Source of the DNA: Verrucomicrobia bacterium Tous-C9LFEB
Lineage (GTDB): Bacteria; Acidobacteriota; Terriglobia; Terriglobales; Acidobacteriaceae
DNA length: 36,052 nucleotides
NCBI GenBank assembly: GCA_903970445.1
Contig: CAJCIP010000026.1
Span: 1-36,052, forward strand
Direction of reading: 5' to 3'
Positions within the stretch are counted from its first letter, which is position 1, and every line of letters begins with the position of its first letter. The notes under the pieces were generated by a model, which worked only from the letters and a program-made list of their open reading frames with translations, was not told where the DNA came from and made no database searches. Positions 14,725-23,243 of this stretch are shown here, one piece after another. The position numbers were made by a program, and so were the translations under genes.

Positions 14725-15477
14725 TTACTGATACTGGACGATTCTGGCGAAGTCCGTGGGAATGAGGCTTGCGCCTCCGACGAGCGCACCGTCGATTTCT
14801 TCCTGCTTCATCAGTGAACCGATGTTTTCGGGCTTTACGGAGCCACCGTACAGAATGCGGGTGCCGTCGGCGATCTGCTGCGTGCAGCAGTGAGCGAGCT
14901 CGTGCCGAATGATGCTGTGGGCTTCGGCCGCGATCTCAGGTGAAGCGGTAGAGCCGGTTCCTATCGCCCAAATGGGTTCGTAGGCGATGATCAAGCGACG
15001 GGCCTCATTCGAGGAAACGTTGCGTAGGGCGCTGCGGACCTGAGTGCGCAGAGTTTCTTCGGTCTTGCCGTCTTCGCGCTCGCCGAGCAGTTCGCCCACG
15101 CAGACGATCGGCGTGATGCCGTGATTGATCGCAGCCTTTAGCTTGAGATTGACGCGCTCATAGGTTTCGTTGAAGTAAAGGCGCTGCTCGGAGTGGCCAA
15201 GCAGAACGTGGCGACAACCAATGGAGACAAGCATCGTTGGTGAAGTCTGGCCGGTGTAGGGGCCTTCGTTGAGCCAGTGCATGTTCTGCGCGCCGGCGCG
15301 GACGTTGGTGCCCTGCGCTGCGTCGATGACGTAGCCGAGCGAGCTCATGGTCGGGAACAGAATGATTTCGTCGCGCGTGTGACCTTCGACCAGCGGAAGA
15401 AAGGCGTCAAGGAAGGCAAGAGACTCCTTGGGCGTCTTGTACATCTTCCAATTGCCGGCGATGACGGGCTTGCGCAT
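14725..15477 (-). CDS. tpiA: Triosephosphate isomerase
   Basis: The enzyme interconverts dihydroxyacetone phosphate and glyceraldehyde 3-phosphate in glycolysis. The 250-residue protein starts MRKPVIAGNWKMYKT, with the substrate Lys11. His95 lies in 'LLGHSEQRLYF', catalytic Glu167 in 'AYEPIWAIGTG', and the phosphate loop is 'ILYGGSVKPEN'. ATG 15477 is chosen because the family begins at this motif; the TTG 18 bases upstream adds only an unconserved leader. The gene follows pgk by 85 bases on the same strand, so the two are probably one operon. Its stop codon is directly next to an interspersed repeat. Confidence 0.97.
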   Translation of the reverse strand: MRKPVIAGNWKMYKTPKESLAFLDAFLPLVEGHTRDEIILFPTMSSLGYVIDAAQGTNVRAGAQNMHWLNEGPYTGQTSPTMLVSIGCRHVLLGHSEQRLYFNETYERVNLKLKAAINHGITPIVCVGELLGEREDGKTEETLRTQVRSALRNVSSNEARRLIIAYEPIWAIGTGSTASPEIAAEAHSIIRHELAHCCTQQIADGTRILYGGSVKPENIGSLMKQEEIDGALVGGASLIPTDFARIVQYQ

Positions 15478-15562
15478 GGGGAGGGTCGGCTCCAATAGTA
15501 GTAATGGTGTTTGTGGAGATTACGGGCGCGCATTGACTTCTGGCAAGCACCGAGGCATGTTC

Positions 15563-16774
15563 TTACTTGTCGGTCAGTGCCGCTACGCCAGGCAGCGTCT
15601 TGCCTTCGAGGAACTCCAGGCTGGCGCCTCCGCCTGTGGAAATGTGCGAGATTCTGTCGGAGACGCCAGAGTTCTTGATAGCTGCAACAGAGTCGCCGCC
15701 GCCGACGATAGCGACCGCGTCTTCATTTTTGGCGAGCGCGCGCGCCACGGCGTTGGTCCCCTTTGCAAATGGCGCAAGTTCGGCAACGCCCATCGGCCCG
15801 TTCCAGACGACAGTAGCTGCATCTGCGATTTCAGATGCAAAGAGCTTGATGGTTTCTGGACCAATGTCGAGCGCCATCTTGTCGGATGGGAACGATTCCT
15901 TGCCGGTAAAGATCTGCGTTCTTGCGTCGGCAGCGAACCTGTCGGCAAGAACGTGATCCACAGGAAGCAAGAACTTTACCCCGCGTTCTTCCGCCTTTGC
16001 GAGTGCGGCGCGGGCCACCTCAATCTTGTCGGGTTCCGTCAGCGACTTGCCCGTGGCCTGGCCTTGTGCGTTCAGGAACGTGTACGCCATCGCACCGCCG
16101 ATGAGAAGGGAATCGACTTTGTCGAGAAGAGCGTTGATCACTTCAATCTTGTCGGAGACTTTGGCGCCTCCGATGATCGCGACGAAGGGTCGATTCGGTT
16201 CAGTGACGGCTTTGCCTAGATAGTTGAGTTCCTTTTCCATGAGAAGGCCGGCGGCGGAATGTGGAACGAAGTGTGTGATGCCCTCGGTAGACGCGTGCGC
16301 GCGATGGGCTGCGCCGAAAGCGTCGTTCACATAGACGTCGCAGAGTGCGGCGAGCTTTTTGGCGAACGCAGGATCGTTGGCTTCTTCCCCTGCGTGAAAG
16401 CGCAGGTTTTCCAGCAGCAGGGTCTGACCATTTTCGAGGTTGTTCGAAAGCTCCTGCGCAATCGGACCAACACCGTCCGGGGCGAACGCCACATTTTCAC
16501 CGTCATCCAGGACATGGTCGAGTAAGGAACGCAGTCGATCGACGATGGGGCGAAGGCTCATCGTCTCGTTCGGTTTGCCTTTGGGCCGTCCCAGATGAGC
16601 GGCGAGGATGACGCGGGCTTTGCGCCGCAAGGCGTACTCGATGGTCGGGATGGTTTCGCGAATTCGGGTGTCATCGGTGATCGAGCCGGCCTTAGAGAGC
16701 GGAACGTTGAAGTCAACACGAATGAACACACGCTTGCCGGTAAGGTCTAGGTCGCGGATCGAAAGCTTGGGCAT
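15563..16774 (-). CDS. pgk: Phosphoglycerate kinase
   Basis: Pgk makes ATP from 1,3-bisphosphoglycerate in the cytoplasm. The 403-residue protein starts MPKLSIRDLDLTGKRVFIRV and carries the family signature 'RVFIRVDFNVPLS', 'ILAAHLGRPKGK', 'LLLENLRFHAGEE', 'FVNDAFG'-like 'YVNDAFGAAHRAHAST', 'AIIGGAKVSDKIEVI' and the nucleotide loop 'AIVGGGDSVAA'. The GGGGSSLE-type end appears as 'STGGGASLEFLEG'. ATG 16774 is the start at which homology begins; upstream in-frame codons to 16813 add nothing conserved. It is the first gene of a pgk-tpiA pair and is transcribed away from the fructokinase gene. gap, often found just upstream of pgk, is 16 kb away here. Confidence 0.97.
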   Translation of the reverse strand: MPKLSIRDLDLTGKRVFIRVDFNVPLSKAGSITDDTRIRETIPTIEYALRRKARVILAAHLGRPKGKPNETMSLRPIVDRLRSLLDHVLDDGENVAFAPDGVGPIAQELSNNLENGQTLLLENLRFHAGEEANDPAFAKKLAALCDVYVNDAFGAAHRAHASTEGITHFVPHSAAGLLMEKELNYLGKAVTEPNRPFVAIIGGAKVSDKIEVINALLDKVDSLLIGGAMAYTFLNAQGQATGKSLTEPDKIEVARAALAKAEERGVKFLLPVDHVLADRFAADARTQIFTGKESFPSDKMALDIGPETIKLFASEIADAATVVWNGPMGVAELAPFAKGTNAVARALAKNEDAVAIVGGGDSVAAIKNSGVSDRISHISTGGGASLEFLEGKTLPGVAALTDK

Positions 16775-16978
16775 TGGGTCGAGGATACCTGACCGGAGTG
16801 ACGCCCGCCGCAATGTTTGCGCTGCTCAGGCGCACACCGCCACCTTGCACGAATGCGGTGGAGAAGCAAAGCTGGACTGGCGGAAGGTTGTCCGTCCCGA
16901 GATTCGCTCTTCTGCCGTTTATGCAAAGATGCAATCGTCGCGGTAGGCTAGCTCTGCTGCTTGTCACGGAGGGCTCTG

Positions 16979-17881
16979 GTGCGGATTGGTGTGGATCTTG
17001 GTGGGACAAAGATTGAGGCGCTGGCTCTGGACGACAGCGGCCACGAGCTGCAGCGCATTCGCGTTTCTACGCCTCGCGGCGATTATGACGGTACGGTCGA
17101 CGCCATCGCAAAGTTGGTAAGCGATCTCGAAGCGGCAACCGGCAAGCGGGGTACTGTAGGCGTCGGCATTCCGGGAACGGTGGTTGAATCTACTGGCCTG
17201 GTGAAGAATGCGAACTCTACATGGATCAACGACAAGCCTTTCCAAGCTGATTTGTGTCAGGCGCTCGCGCGTGAGGTGCGATGCGCAAATGACGCGAACT
17301 GCCTTGCTGTAAGCGAGGCAACGGACGGCAGCGTAGCCGGCGTTCCTGTTGTTTTTGCTGTGATCATGGGGACCGGATGCGGTGGAGGAATTGCCTTCCA
17401 TGGGCGCGTGCACGCGGGCCGTAATGGTATTGCCGGGGAGTGGGGGCACATGCCGTTGCCCTGGGCGAACGCAGACGAATTTCCTGGACCCGCGTGCTAT
17501 TGCGGTCGTTATGGATGCCTTGAAACGTGGATCTCCGGTACTGGTTTCGAGAAGGATTACACGCGATCCAAGGGCGAGGCGCTTCGCGGCAAGGAGATTG
17601 TTGCAAAGGCTCGCACCGGCGACCTGGAGGCGATTGCGTGCTTAGACCGCTTGCAGGACAGGCTCGCGCGCGGTCTAGCAGTGATCGCGAACGTTCTTGA
17701 TCCGGATGCGATCGTGATCGGCGGCGGTCTTTCGAACATGGATGAGTTGTATATCGGTATTTCCGAACGCATCAGCGGATACGCCTTTGGCGGCAGCATG
17801 TACACGCCAGTTCTGAAGGCCAGGCATGGAGATTCCAGTGGCGTGCGCGGGGCCGCATGGCTCTGGCCCGCCACGAGCTGA
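16979..17881 (+). CDS. mak: ROK-family fructokinase
   Basis: The enzyme phosphorylates a hexose, by family fructose to fructose-6-phosphate. GTG 16979 starts RIGVDLGGTKIEALAL, five bases after ACGGAGGG; this is better than TTG 16961, which precedes that ribosome site. The 300-residue protein has the ATP loop DLGGTK and 'NDANCLAVSEA'. It also has 'IMGTGCGGGIAF', the catalytic and zinc region 'AGEWGHMPLPW' with 'CYCGRYGCLETWISGTGFEKDY', and a C-terminus 'ARHGDSSGVRGAAWLWP'. From memory this closely resembles E. coli Mak throughout, including the ANSTW segment, so fructokinase is preferred over glucokinase or NagK. It is divergent from pgk and is followed by a DinB-like gene after 44 bases. Confidence 0.92.
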   Translation: MRIGVDLGGTKIEALALDDSGHELQRIRVSTPRGDYDGTVDAIAKLVSDLEAATGKRGTVGVGIPGTVVESTGLVKNANSTWINDKPFQADLCQALAREVRCANDANCLAVSEATDGSVAGVPVVFAVIMGTGCGGGIAFHGRVHAGRNGIAGEWGHMPLPWANADEFPGPACYCGRYGCLETWISGTGFEKDYTRSKGEALRGKEIVAKARTGDLEAIACLDRLQDRLARGLAVIANVLDPDAIVIGGGLSNMDELYIGISERISGYAFGGSMYTPVLKARHGDSSGVRGAAWLWPATS

Positions 17882-17925
17882 CACTGTTCCTGAAGCCAAA
17901 GGCAACGAGACGCATCTGACGATTC

Positions 17926-18438
17926 ATGAACGAACAAAGTAATGCCTCGAAGGACCTCCTCTCCGCCCTGAAGTGTGAGTTAAGTGCGCTGATTCATGGT
18001 GGAGGCGCGCATGCGAAGTTTGAAGACGCCGTGGGAGACTTTCCTTCAGAGTTTCGGGGAAAAGTTCTCGGAGGTTTACCTTACTCGGCCTGGCAGATCT
18101 TGGAGCACATCCGCATCGCGCAGCATGACATGCTAACGTTCAGCCAAAACACAGATGGCAAATACAAAGAGATGAAGTGGCCGGATGACTATTGGCCAAA
18201 AGTGGCGGAGCCGCCAAGCGAAGATGCGTGGGAGAGGTCTGTGAAAGCGGTGGAGCAGGATAGGAAGTCGTTCGAGAAGCTTGTCCAGGATGCTGACGCC
18301 GAGGAGCTTGTGAAGCCCTTCGCCTGGGGCAGTGGGCAGACACTGCTGAAGGAAGCGCTACAGGTTGCGGATCATATTGCTTATCATGTTGGTGAGCTGA
18401 TCGTGCTGAGGCGCCTTCTTGGTGTCTGGGAGAAGTAG
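17926..18438 (+). CDS. DinB-like four-helix-bundle metalloprotein
   Basis: The 170-residue, all-helical protein has the histidine pattern of the DinB/YfiT superfamily: 'SAWQILEHIRIAQHDML' in helix 2 and 'QVADHIAYHVGELIVLRRLLG' near the end. Together these supply a likely three-His metal site. Members of the superfamily include thiol transferases (bacillithiol or mycothiol related) and many uncharacterised proteins; the substrate here is unknown. It follows mak by 44 bases and converges with gph, with only 9 bases between stops. The start at ATG 17926 fits the family length. Confidence 0.82.
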   Translation: MNEQSNASKDLLSALKCELSALIHGGGAHAKFEDAVGDFPSEFRGKVLGGLPYSAWQILEHIRIAQHDMLTFSQNTDGKYKEMKWPDDYWPKVAEPPSEDAWERSVKAVEQDRKSFEKLVQDADAEELVKPFAWGSGQTLLKEALQVADHIAYHVGELIVLRRLLGVWEK

Positions 18439-18447
18439 CCGCGTGCA

Positions 18448-19152
18448 TCAAAGCCCTAGAGCCTTTTGCCACTGCAACGGATGATCGACAGTCGCGTCGG
18501 GGTGCGCTGAGGCGAGCGCGTGAGGCGACAATCCAAAGGAACAGCCAAGCACACGGGTCCCTGCGCGGCGGGCAGTAATGACGTCCACATCCGAATCTCC
18601 GATCATCACGACATCCGAGGGATCGATAGGCAGGGCGGTACCGGCGACTTGGTTTGCTTCGGCAATCAGGGCTTGCAGGCCGAGCGGGTCTGGCTTTTTG
18701 GTTTGGAACGAGTCGCCGCCGTAGTTCTGGAAGAAGAAGGGCGAGAGTCCGAGGGCGTCGCAGATGCCGCGCGACGGGCCTACAGGCTTATTGGTCAGAA
18801 CTGCCATGGGCAGCTCAGGATGATCGCTTCGGATGGCATGGAGTGCGTCGAGAACGCCATCATAGGCGCGAGTGTTATCAAGCTTATGCTCGCGGTAGTG
18901 CGTGATGAAGAAGTGCAGCGCCTCGCTCAACATTGCCTCGTCTCGCGTGCCGTCAGCAAGACTTCCGGGATAGCTCAAAGCACGCCGGACAAGCATCGCG
19001 GCACCGTCGCCGATATAGCTTGCAATCGTTGGATTGGTGAGCGGCGCCTTTCCAAGATGCGTGAGTGTGGCGTTGACGGAGCTGCAGAGGTCGAGCGATG
19101 AATCGATCAGGGTTCCGTCGAGATCGAACACGAGCAAGCGCGGCTGATGCAT
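18448..19152 (-). CDS. gph: HAD-superfamily phosphoglycolate phosphatase
   Basis: The 234-residue HAD hydrolase starts at ATG 19152 (MHQPRLLVFDLDGTLIDSS). Motif I is DLDGT with nucleophile Asp10 and acid Asp12. Motif II is the Thr in 'MAVLTNKPVG'. Motif III includes the Lys in 'FQTKKPDPLGL', and motif IV is 'MIGDSDVDVITARRAG'. This arrangement is typical of Gph, which removes phosphate from 2-phosphoglycolate, including that formed during DNA repair. Other HAD phosphatases of the same subclass cannot be excluded. Open frame continues upstream to 19497 with no conserved sequence, so the later ATG is used. Convergent with the DinB-like gene. Confidence 0.88.
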   Translation of the reverse strand: MHQPRLLVFDLDGTLIDSSLDLCSSVNATLTHLGKAPLTNPTIASYIGDGAAMLVRRALSYPGSLADGTRDEAMLSEALHFFITHYREHKLDNTRAYDGVLDALHAIRSDHPELPMAVLTNKPVGPSRGICDALGLSPFFFQNYGGDSFQTKKPDPLGLQALIAEANQVAGTALPIDPSDVVMIGDSDVDVITARRAGTRVLGCSFGLSPHALASAHPDATVDHPLQWQKALGL

Positions 19153-19383
19153 CGGCGTAGTGTAGCGGCAAAGCGGCAGACAACGCAGAGTAGGTACAAG
19201 TGGAGGCACCAGGCGCCGGACGCCTAGAGGGCGAAAGTCAGATACTCGTGGGAAAGAAATGATCGCCGGTGATTCGTACACTGGCGGATTCCTTCGACTC
19301 TGCTTCTGCATTGTTCGAGCAAGCCAGACCGGGACTCCGGCCGGACTTCGCTCAGTAGGACACGTTAGAGGTTCGACGAAGAG

Positions 19384-19412
19384 GAAGGGCGCGCAGCTAT
19401 GCGCGGCCCTTC
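19384..19412 (-). terminator. Stem-loop after the DUF4097 gene
   Basis: GAAGGGC-GCGCA (19384-19395) pairs with TGCGC-G-GCCCTTC (19400-19412), with a single bulged G and a 4-base loop. It lies 18 bases downstream of the minus-strand DUF4097 stop. No U-tract follows on that strand, so it may be a transcript-end stem or only a weak terminator. The rest of the 277-base gap (19153-19429) shows only a small AGGCG/CGCCT palindrome near 19211. Confidence 0.4.
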
Positions 19413-19429
19413 GCATCGAACAGCAGGTT

Positions 19430-20287
19430 TCAGCTACGGCCGTCGACTTCGATGTCTCCTGAACCTGTGTGTACTTCGAGCGGCGCACCGCCTCCATTTA
19501 CAGGCGCCGTCAGGTGATGACGCGAATCCCCGTTGGATAAGGACAAGCCGGGGAAATTGACGCGGATCGAGCCGGAGCCCGTGGATGCCTCCAGGTTGAA
19601 GTGCACATCGTTGCTGAGGTGCATGCGGACAGAGCCTGAACCGCTGGTGAGATTGGCTGCGCCCTGCAGACGGCCATTTGCTTCGATATCTCCGGATCCG
19701 GTGCGAGCCATCAAGCCGCCGTTGAGACCGTTGATGCGGATGGAGCCCGAGCCGGAACGCGCCTTCACGTCGCCTTGTCCCTCTTGCTGCAACTCAAGAT
19801 CGCCGGAGCCACTTTGCATTTGCACTGCGCCGTGGATGCCATGGGCGCGCACTGAACCTGAGCCTGTATCTGCGGCGAGGAAGCGGCCTACATGGTCAAC
19901 TTCGATATCGCCGGAACCGCTGTGCAGGTTCAACGCGACCTCTGCCGGCACTGTGACTTCGTAATCGATGGAGATGCTGTTGAACAAGCTGTGGTCATTA
20001 CTGTCGCCCACGTGGATGCTGCTGCCATCCTGCGTGATGGGCGGGTTTTCCACGATGCGCTGGATGCGTCCATTCACATCACCGAACGCGCTCCATCCCG
20101 CGTGAACGTGTCCGACCACTTTGATTTGGCCGCCGCTGCCCGGAAAAATGCGAACGTTGCCTGAGCCGGTGGAGACATAGAGGTCAGGCTGCGACGGCAC
20201 GTTGAGCGTGCGCTGAAATGTCGAGTCAGCGAGGGCGGCAGTTGCCGTAAGCAGCAGAGCTGCGGTGGTGAGGATGAGGTGCTTCAT
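19430..20287 (-). CDS. Secreted DUF4097-like repeat protein
   Basis: The 285-residue protein has a signal peptide (MKHLILTTAALLLTATAALA). The mature part is a regular repeat of about 18-22 residues, each carrying (S/T)GSG followed by a hydrophobic-charged strand. I count nine copies, such as STGSGNVRI, HSGSGDIEV, DTGSGSVRA, QSGSGDLEL, RTGSGDIEA and HTGSGDIEV. This is the pattern of DUF4097 / putative adhesin beta-helix proteins, thought to form a parallel beta-solenoid; the biochemical role is not established. It is 44 bases downstream of the MacA-like adaptor gene on the same strand, so it is likely cotranscribed and may belong to the same envelope process. Periplasmic or cell-surface location is inferred. 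Confidence 0.82.
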   Translation of the reverse strand: MKHLILTTAALLLTATAALADSTFQRTLNVPSQPDLYVSTGSGNVRIFPGSGGQIKVVGHVHAGWSAFGDVNGRIQRIVENPPITQDGSSIHVGDSNDHSLFNSISIDYEVTVPAEVALNLHSGSGDIEVDHVGRFLAADTGSGSVRAHGIHGAVQMQSGSGDLELQQEGQGDVKARSGSGSIRINGLNGGLMARTGSGDIEANGRLQGAANLTSGSGSVRMHLSNDVHFNLEASTGSGSIRVNFPGLSLSNGDSRHHLTAPVNGGGAPLEVHTGSGDIEVDGRS

Positions 20288-20331
20288 GGCGCACTCCTTG
20301 ATGATGAAACTTGTACTGCGAAGGCGAAGCT

Positions 20332-21552
20332 TTACGATGTCTGCTGCAGGACCACGGTGTCACCTGGCTTCAGGCCGGAGATCACTTCCACGCGGCTTCC
20401 GTTTGAAAGGCCGACCTTGATTGGAACGACACGGTGGCCATCCTTGCCGTGTTCATCAGGCACCCACACGCTGGCGTTGCGATCCTTGTCATAGAGCACA
20501 GCCTGCTCCGCGACAGTGGTTACGTTCTTGTGCTCTTCGAGGACGATTTCTGCGTTGGCGGTCATATTCGCTTTTAACTCGCCGCCGGGATTGTCAATCG
20601 AAATCTGCACTTCGAATGTGGTGACATTGTCCTTCTCGACACCGAGCGGCGCAATCTTTGTCACGCGCCCGGCGAACGTCTTGTCGCGAAAGCTCTGCAC
20701 TTTGATGCGCGCGCCCTGGCCCAAATAGACCTTGCCGATGTCGGACTCGTCTACCTTGCCCTTCACGTACACCTCGTGAGTGTCGCCGAGCGTCATGACG
20801 AGTGTGGCCGTGCTGCCAAGTACAAGGATGGAGCTGACGGCATCGCCAATCTGTACGTCGCGTGAGAGGACGACGCCATTGATGGGGGATGTGACCGTCG
20901 TGTAGGAAAGCTGCTCTTCGAGCTGCTTGAGCGAAGCCTGCGCCTGTTGTACCTGCGCTTCTGCCTGGCGCAGTTTTGCATTGTCAACGGCGATCTGGGA
21001 AACGGCACGATCTCGCATGTTCGCTGACGCACGATATTGCTGCTCTGTGGTGTCGACTGCCTGCTGGGAGACTACGCCGACCCTCTGCATTTCAAGAGCG
21101 CGTTGGTACGTATGCTCCAGCATCGGCAGATCGGGGGCTTGCGCGGCGACTTTGTCATAAGCGACGGCTGCAGCAGCGGAGCGGGCGTTTGATTCGGCGG
21201 CGGAGAGCTGCGCTTTCTGCGCGGCAACCTGATCCAAGATTTCTTGTTGATCGAGCTGGGCGAGCACTTCACCCTGATGCACAGGGCGATTGATGTCGGT
21301 GTCGAGCCGCGTGACGATACCGCTGGCCTTGGACTTCACTTCTACTTCCGTGATCGGCTGCACCTTGCCGGTAGCTACGACGGACTTCGCCACATCGCCC
21401 GTTTCGACTTTGCTGAGCTGTGTCGGATCGATCTTGGGTGCGGCGTTTAGAACGCGAAGGCCCCACGTAGCTGCGCCCGTCAGTATCACCAGAACGACAG
21501 CGAGCCCAATCCAGAGGCGTTTGCGGGATTTGCCGGGCTTACGAAGCGACAT
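20332..21552 (-). CDS. Periplasmic adaptor subunit of an efflux transporter (HlyD/MacA-like)
   Basis: The 406-residue protein has a basic N-terminus and one membrane helix (about 13-32). It continues with 'VATGKVQPITEVEVKSKASGIVTRL', the lipoyl/barrel-sandwich half motif, and then a long alpha-hairpin coiled coil (about 95-210, rich in A, Q and E). The second half motif is 'LSYTTVTSPINGVVLSRDVQIGD', followed by beta-barrel and membrane-proximal domains ending 'VEVISGLKPGDTVVL'. This is the MacA/HlyD_D23 membrane-fusion architecture, which links an inner-membrane pump to an outer-membrane channel. No MacB-type ABC transporter or TolC gene is next to it; instead a DUF4097 gene follows by 44 bases. 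Substrate unknown. Confidence 0.92.
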   Translation of the reverse strand: MSLRKPGKSRKRLWIGLAVVLVILTGAATWGLRVLNAAPKIDPTQLSKVETGDVAKSVVATGKVQPITEVEVKSKASGIVTRLDTDINRPVHQGEVLAQLDQQEILDQVAAQKAQLSAAESNARSAAAAVAYDKVAAQAPDLPMLEHTYQRALEMQRVGVVSQQAVDTTEQQYRASANMRDRAVSQIAVDNAKLRQAEAQVQQAQASLKQLEEQLSYTTVTSPINGVVLSRDVQIGDAVSSILVLGSTATLVMTLGDTHEVYVKGKVDESDIGKVYLGQGARIKVQSFRDKTFAGRVTKIAPLGVEKDNVTTFEVQISIDNPGGELKANMTANAEIVLEEHKNVTTVAEQAVLYDKDRNASVWVPDEHGKDGHRVVPIKVGLSNGSRVEVISGLKPGDTVVLQQTS

Positions 21553-21717
21553 CGGTTATTCCTCCAGAGCAGCAACAACAAGACAACTAGAGACCAATAC
21601 GCAGAAAGTTTTCTCTCGGTTCCGTTGCAATGACACAGATCTGCTCCCGCGCAGGATCTCGGACGGATCGAAGAAGCAGATTTCCTTCGGGACTGACAAC
21701 CAAAAAGCGAAGGGATG

Positions 21718-22323
21718 TTAGGCGTATTTTCTGAGAACGCCCAAAACCTTGCCCTGGATATTGACATTTGCGGCAGGCGCGTAGATGGGCGCCATCTCCG
21801 TGTTGGACGGTTGCAGGCGGATCAGATTGCCTTCCTTGTAGAAGCGCTTCAGGGTGGCGTCGGAACCATCAATAAGCGCCACAATGATTTCGCCCTCGCG
21901 GGCCGTGCGGGTGCGCTCCACCAGAACGTAGTCCCCGGAGACGATATGTTCGTCGCGCATGGAGTCTCCGCGAACCTCCAGTGCGTAGACCTCGCGATTG
22001 CCGATGATGTCGCCAAGGGAAATTGACTCGGCGGTCTCGATCGCTTCAACCGGTTTGCCTGCGGCGATCCTGCCAAGCAGCGGAAGCCGTTCGAAGCCCT
22101 TCTTAGAGGCGCGCGCCGGCAGAACGTCGATGGAGCGGCTGCGATTATGCGCGCGTTGCAGCAAGCCTTTGTTTTGAAGATTGGTCACATGCTTGTGCAC
22201 GGTAGCAAGTGAGTTCAGGCCGAGCCCAGCAGCGATTTCTTCATAAGAAGGCGAGTAGCCATTCCTTGTGGTGAAGCTCGAAAGAAAGTCGAGGACCTCT
22301 TTTTGCCGCCGCGTAATCGCCAT
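21718..22323 (-). CDS. lexA: LexA repressor, SOS response
   Basis: LexA represses DNA-repair genes and self-cleaves when RecA is activated. From ATG 22323 the protein is 201 residues, the normal length, starting MAITRRQKEVLDFL. The winged-helix DNA-binding domain contains 'GYSPSYEEIAAGLGLNSLATVHKHVTNLQNKG'. The cleavage site is Ala88-Gly89 in 'GRIAAGKP', and the catalytic pair is Ser121 (RGDSMRDEHI) and Lys159 (ATLKRFY). Upstream in-frame starts to 22491 would overlap the divergent hydrolase gene and are rejected; a second Met lies four codons upstream (22335). A possible self-operator lies at 22350-22364. Confidence 0.96.
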   Translation of the reverse strand: MAITRRQKEVLDFLSSFTTRNGYSPSYEEIAAGLGLNSLATVHKHVTNLQNKGLLQRAHNRSRSIDVLPARASKKGFERLPLLGRIAAGKPVEAIETAESISLGDIIGNREVYALEVRGDSMRDEHIVSGDYVLVERTRTAREGEIIVALIDGSDATLKRFYKEGNLIRLQPSNTEMAPIYAPAANVNIQGKVLGVLRKYA

Positions 22324-22349
22324 GCTCGTTAGCATAGCGAATAAAAAGC

Positions 22350-22364
22350 GAACCATGCAAGTTT
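22350..22364. promoter_or_regulatory. Possible LexA operator in its own promoter
   Basis: GAAC-catgcaa-GTTT lies 27 bases upstream of the lexA start, in the divergent spacer. It resembles the GAAC/GTTC half-sites of several LexA boxes, with one mismatch. The acidobacterial LexA motif is not known to me, so this is a candidate from context only. Confidence 0.25.
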
Positions 22365-22439
22365 GAAGCAGCAGCGGAATCAACTTCAATACTCCAATGG
22401 AGCGAAGTAGTCTTGTAGCGAAGGTAAAAGGAGGACGGT

Positions 22440-23129
22440 TTGGGAGATTGGATTCAACTGAACACAGCGGACGGCAAAGAGCTATCCGCATACGCAGCAG
22501 AGCCGGACGGCAAGCCGCTTGGCGGTCTCGTCATCATTCAAGAAATTTTCGGAGTGAACAAGTCCATCCGTGAAGTGGTTGATAGCTACGCAACGGAAGG
22601 CTTCGTGGCGATCGCGCCTGCGCTGTTTGATCGCATTGAAAAGGGCATCGAGCTGGGTTACGGGCCGGAGGATATGCAGAAAGCGTTTCAGCTTTATCCA
22701 CGGCTCAATCCAGACCACTCGTTGATCGATGTGGCTGCGGCCTTCCAGTATGTCGCCGCGAAAGAAGAAAAGAACGCTGTCCTTGGTTTCTGCTATGGCG
22801 GACTCTTGAGCTGGCTCTCAGCAACGCGCGGCAAGCAGCATGGGATGGAACCGACCTGCTGCGTAGGATATTATGCGGGCGGTGTCGGGAAAGTGGCGAC
22901 AGAAGAGCCAACGTGCCCGGTGATGCTGCACTTCGGAGCGGATGACGACCACATCGGCAAGGATCAGGTAGATGCGGTACGCAGTGCACACCCAGATGTG
23001 CAGATCTTCACCTATGACGGCGCGGGACACGCGTTTGCTAACGCGCAACGTTCGAGCTTTGAGCCTGAGGCGGCAAAGCTGGCGCGCGAGCGCTCTTTGG
23101 CGTTTCTGAAGCAGCATCTCGGCTCGTAA
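22440..23129 (+). CDS. Dienelactone hydrolase family protein
   Basis: The 229-residue alpha/beta hydrolase has Glu35 in 'VIIQEIFGVN', the nucleophile Cys117 in 'VLGFCYGG', an Asp in 'FGADDDHIG' (about 167-169) and His196 in 'DGAGHAFAN', the Cys-Asp-His arrangement of carboxymethylenebutenolidase. Such enzymes open dienelactone rings in chlorocatechol breakdown, but many genomic homologues act on other esters. No catechol pathway gene is near, so the substrate is open. The start is TTG 22440, with an excellent AAAGGAGG at 22427-22434 and a 5-base spacer. It is divergent from lexA and ends at a strong terminator. Confidence 0.92.
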   Translation: MGDWIQLNTADGKELSAYAAEPDGKPLGGLVIIQEIFGVNKSIREVVDSYATEGFVAIAPALFDRIEKGIELGYGPEDMQKAFQLYPRLNPDHSLIDVAAAFQYVAAKEEKNAVLGFCYGGLLSWLSATRGKQHGMEPTCCVGYYAGGVGKVATEEPTCPVMLHFGADDDHIGKDQVDAVRSAHPDVQIFTYDGAGHAFANAQRSSFEPEAAKLARERSLAFLKQHLGS

Positions 23130-23145
23130 GGCAAAGTTGAAACTG

Positions 23146-23186
23146 CACGCCAGCAGCCGTTTCCGCGCTGCTGGCGTGTTATTTTT
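23146..23186 (+). terminator. Intrinsic terminator after the dienelactone hydrolase gene
   Basis: CACGCCAGCAGC (23146-23157) pairs perfectly over 12 bp with GCTGCTGGCGTG (23167-23178), followed by TTATTTTT. It isolates rpsO from upstream transcription. Confidence 0.9.
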
Positions 23187-23243
23187 AATGGAGACACTGA
23201 GAGAAGTGACTAGAGCATAGAGAAACAGGAGCAAGAAACTGCC

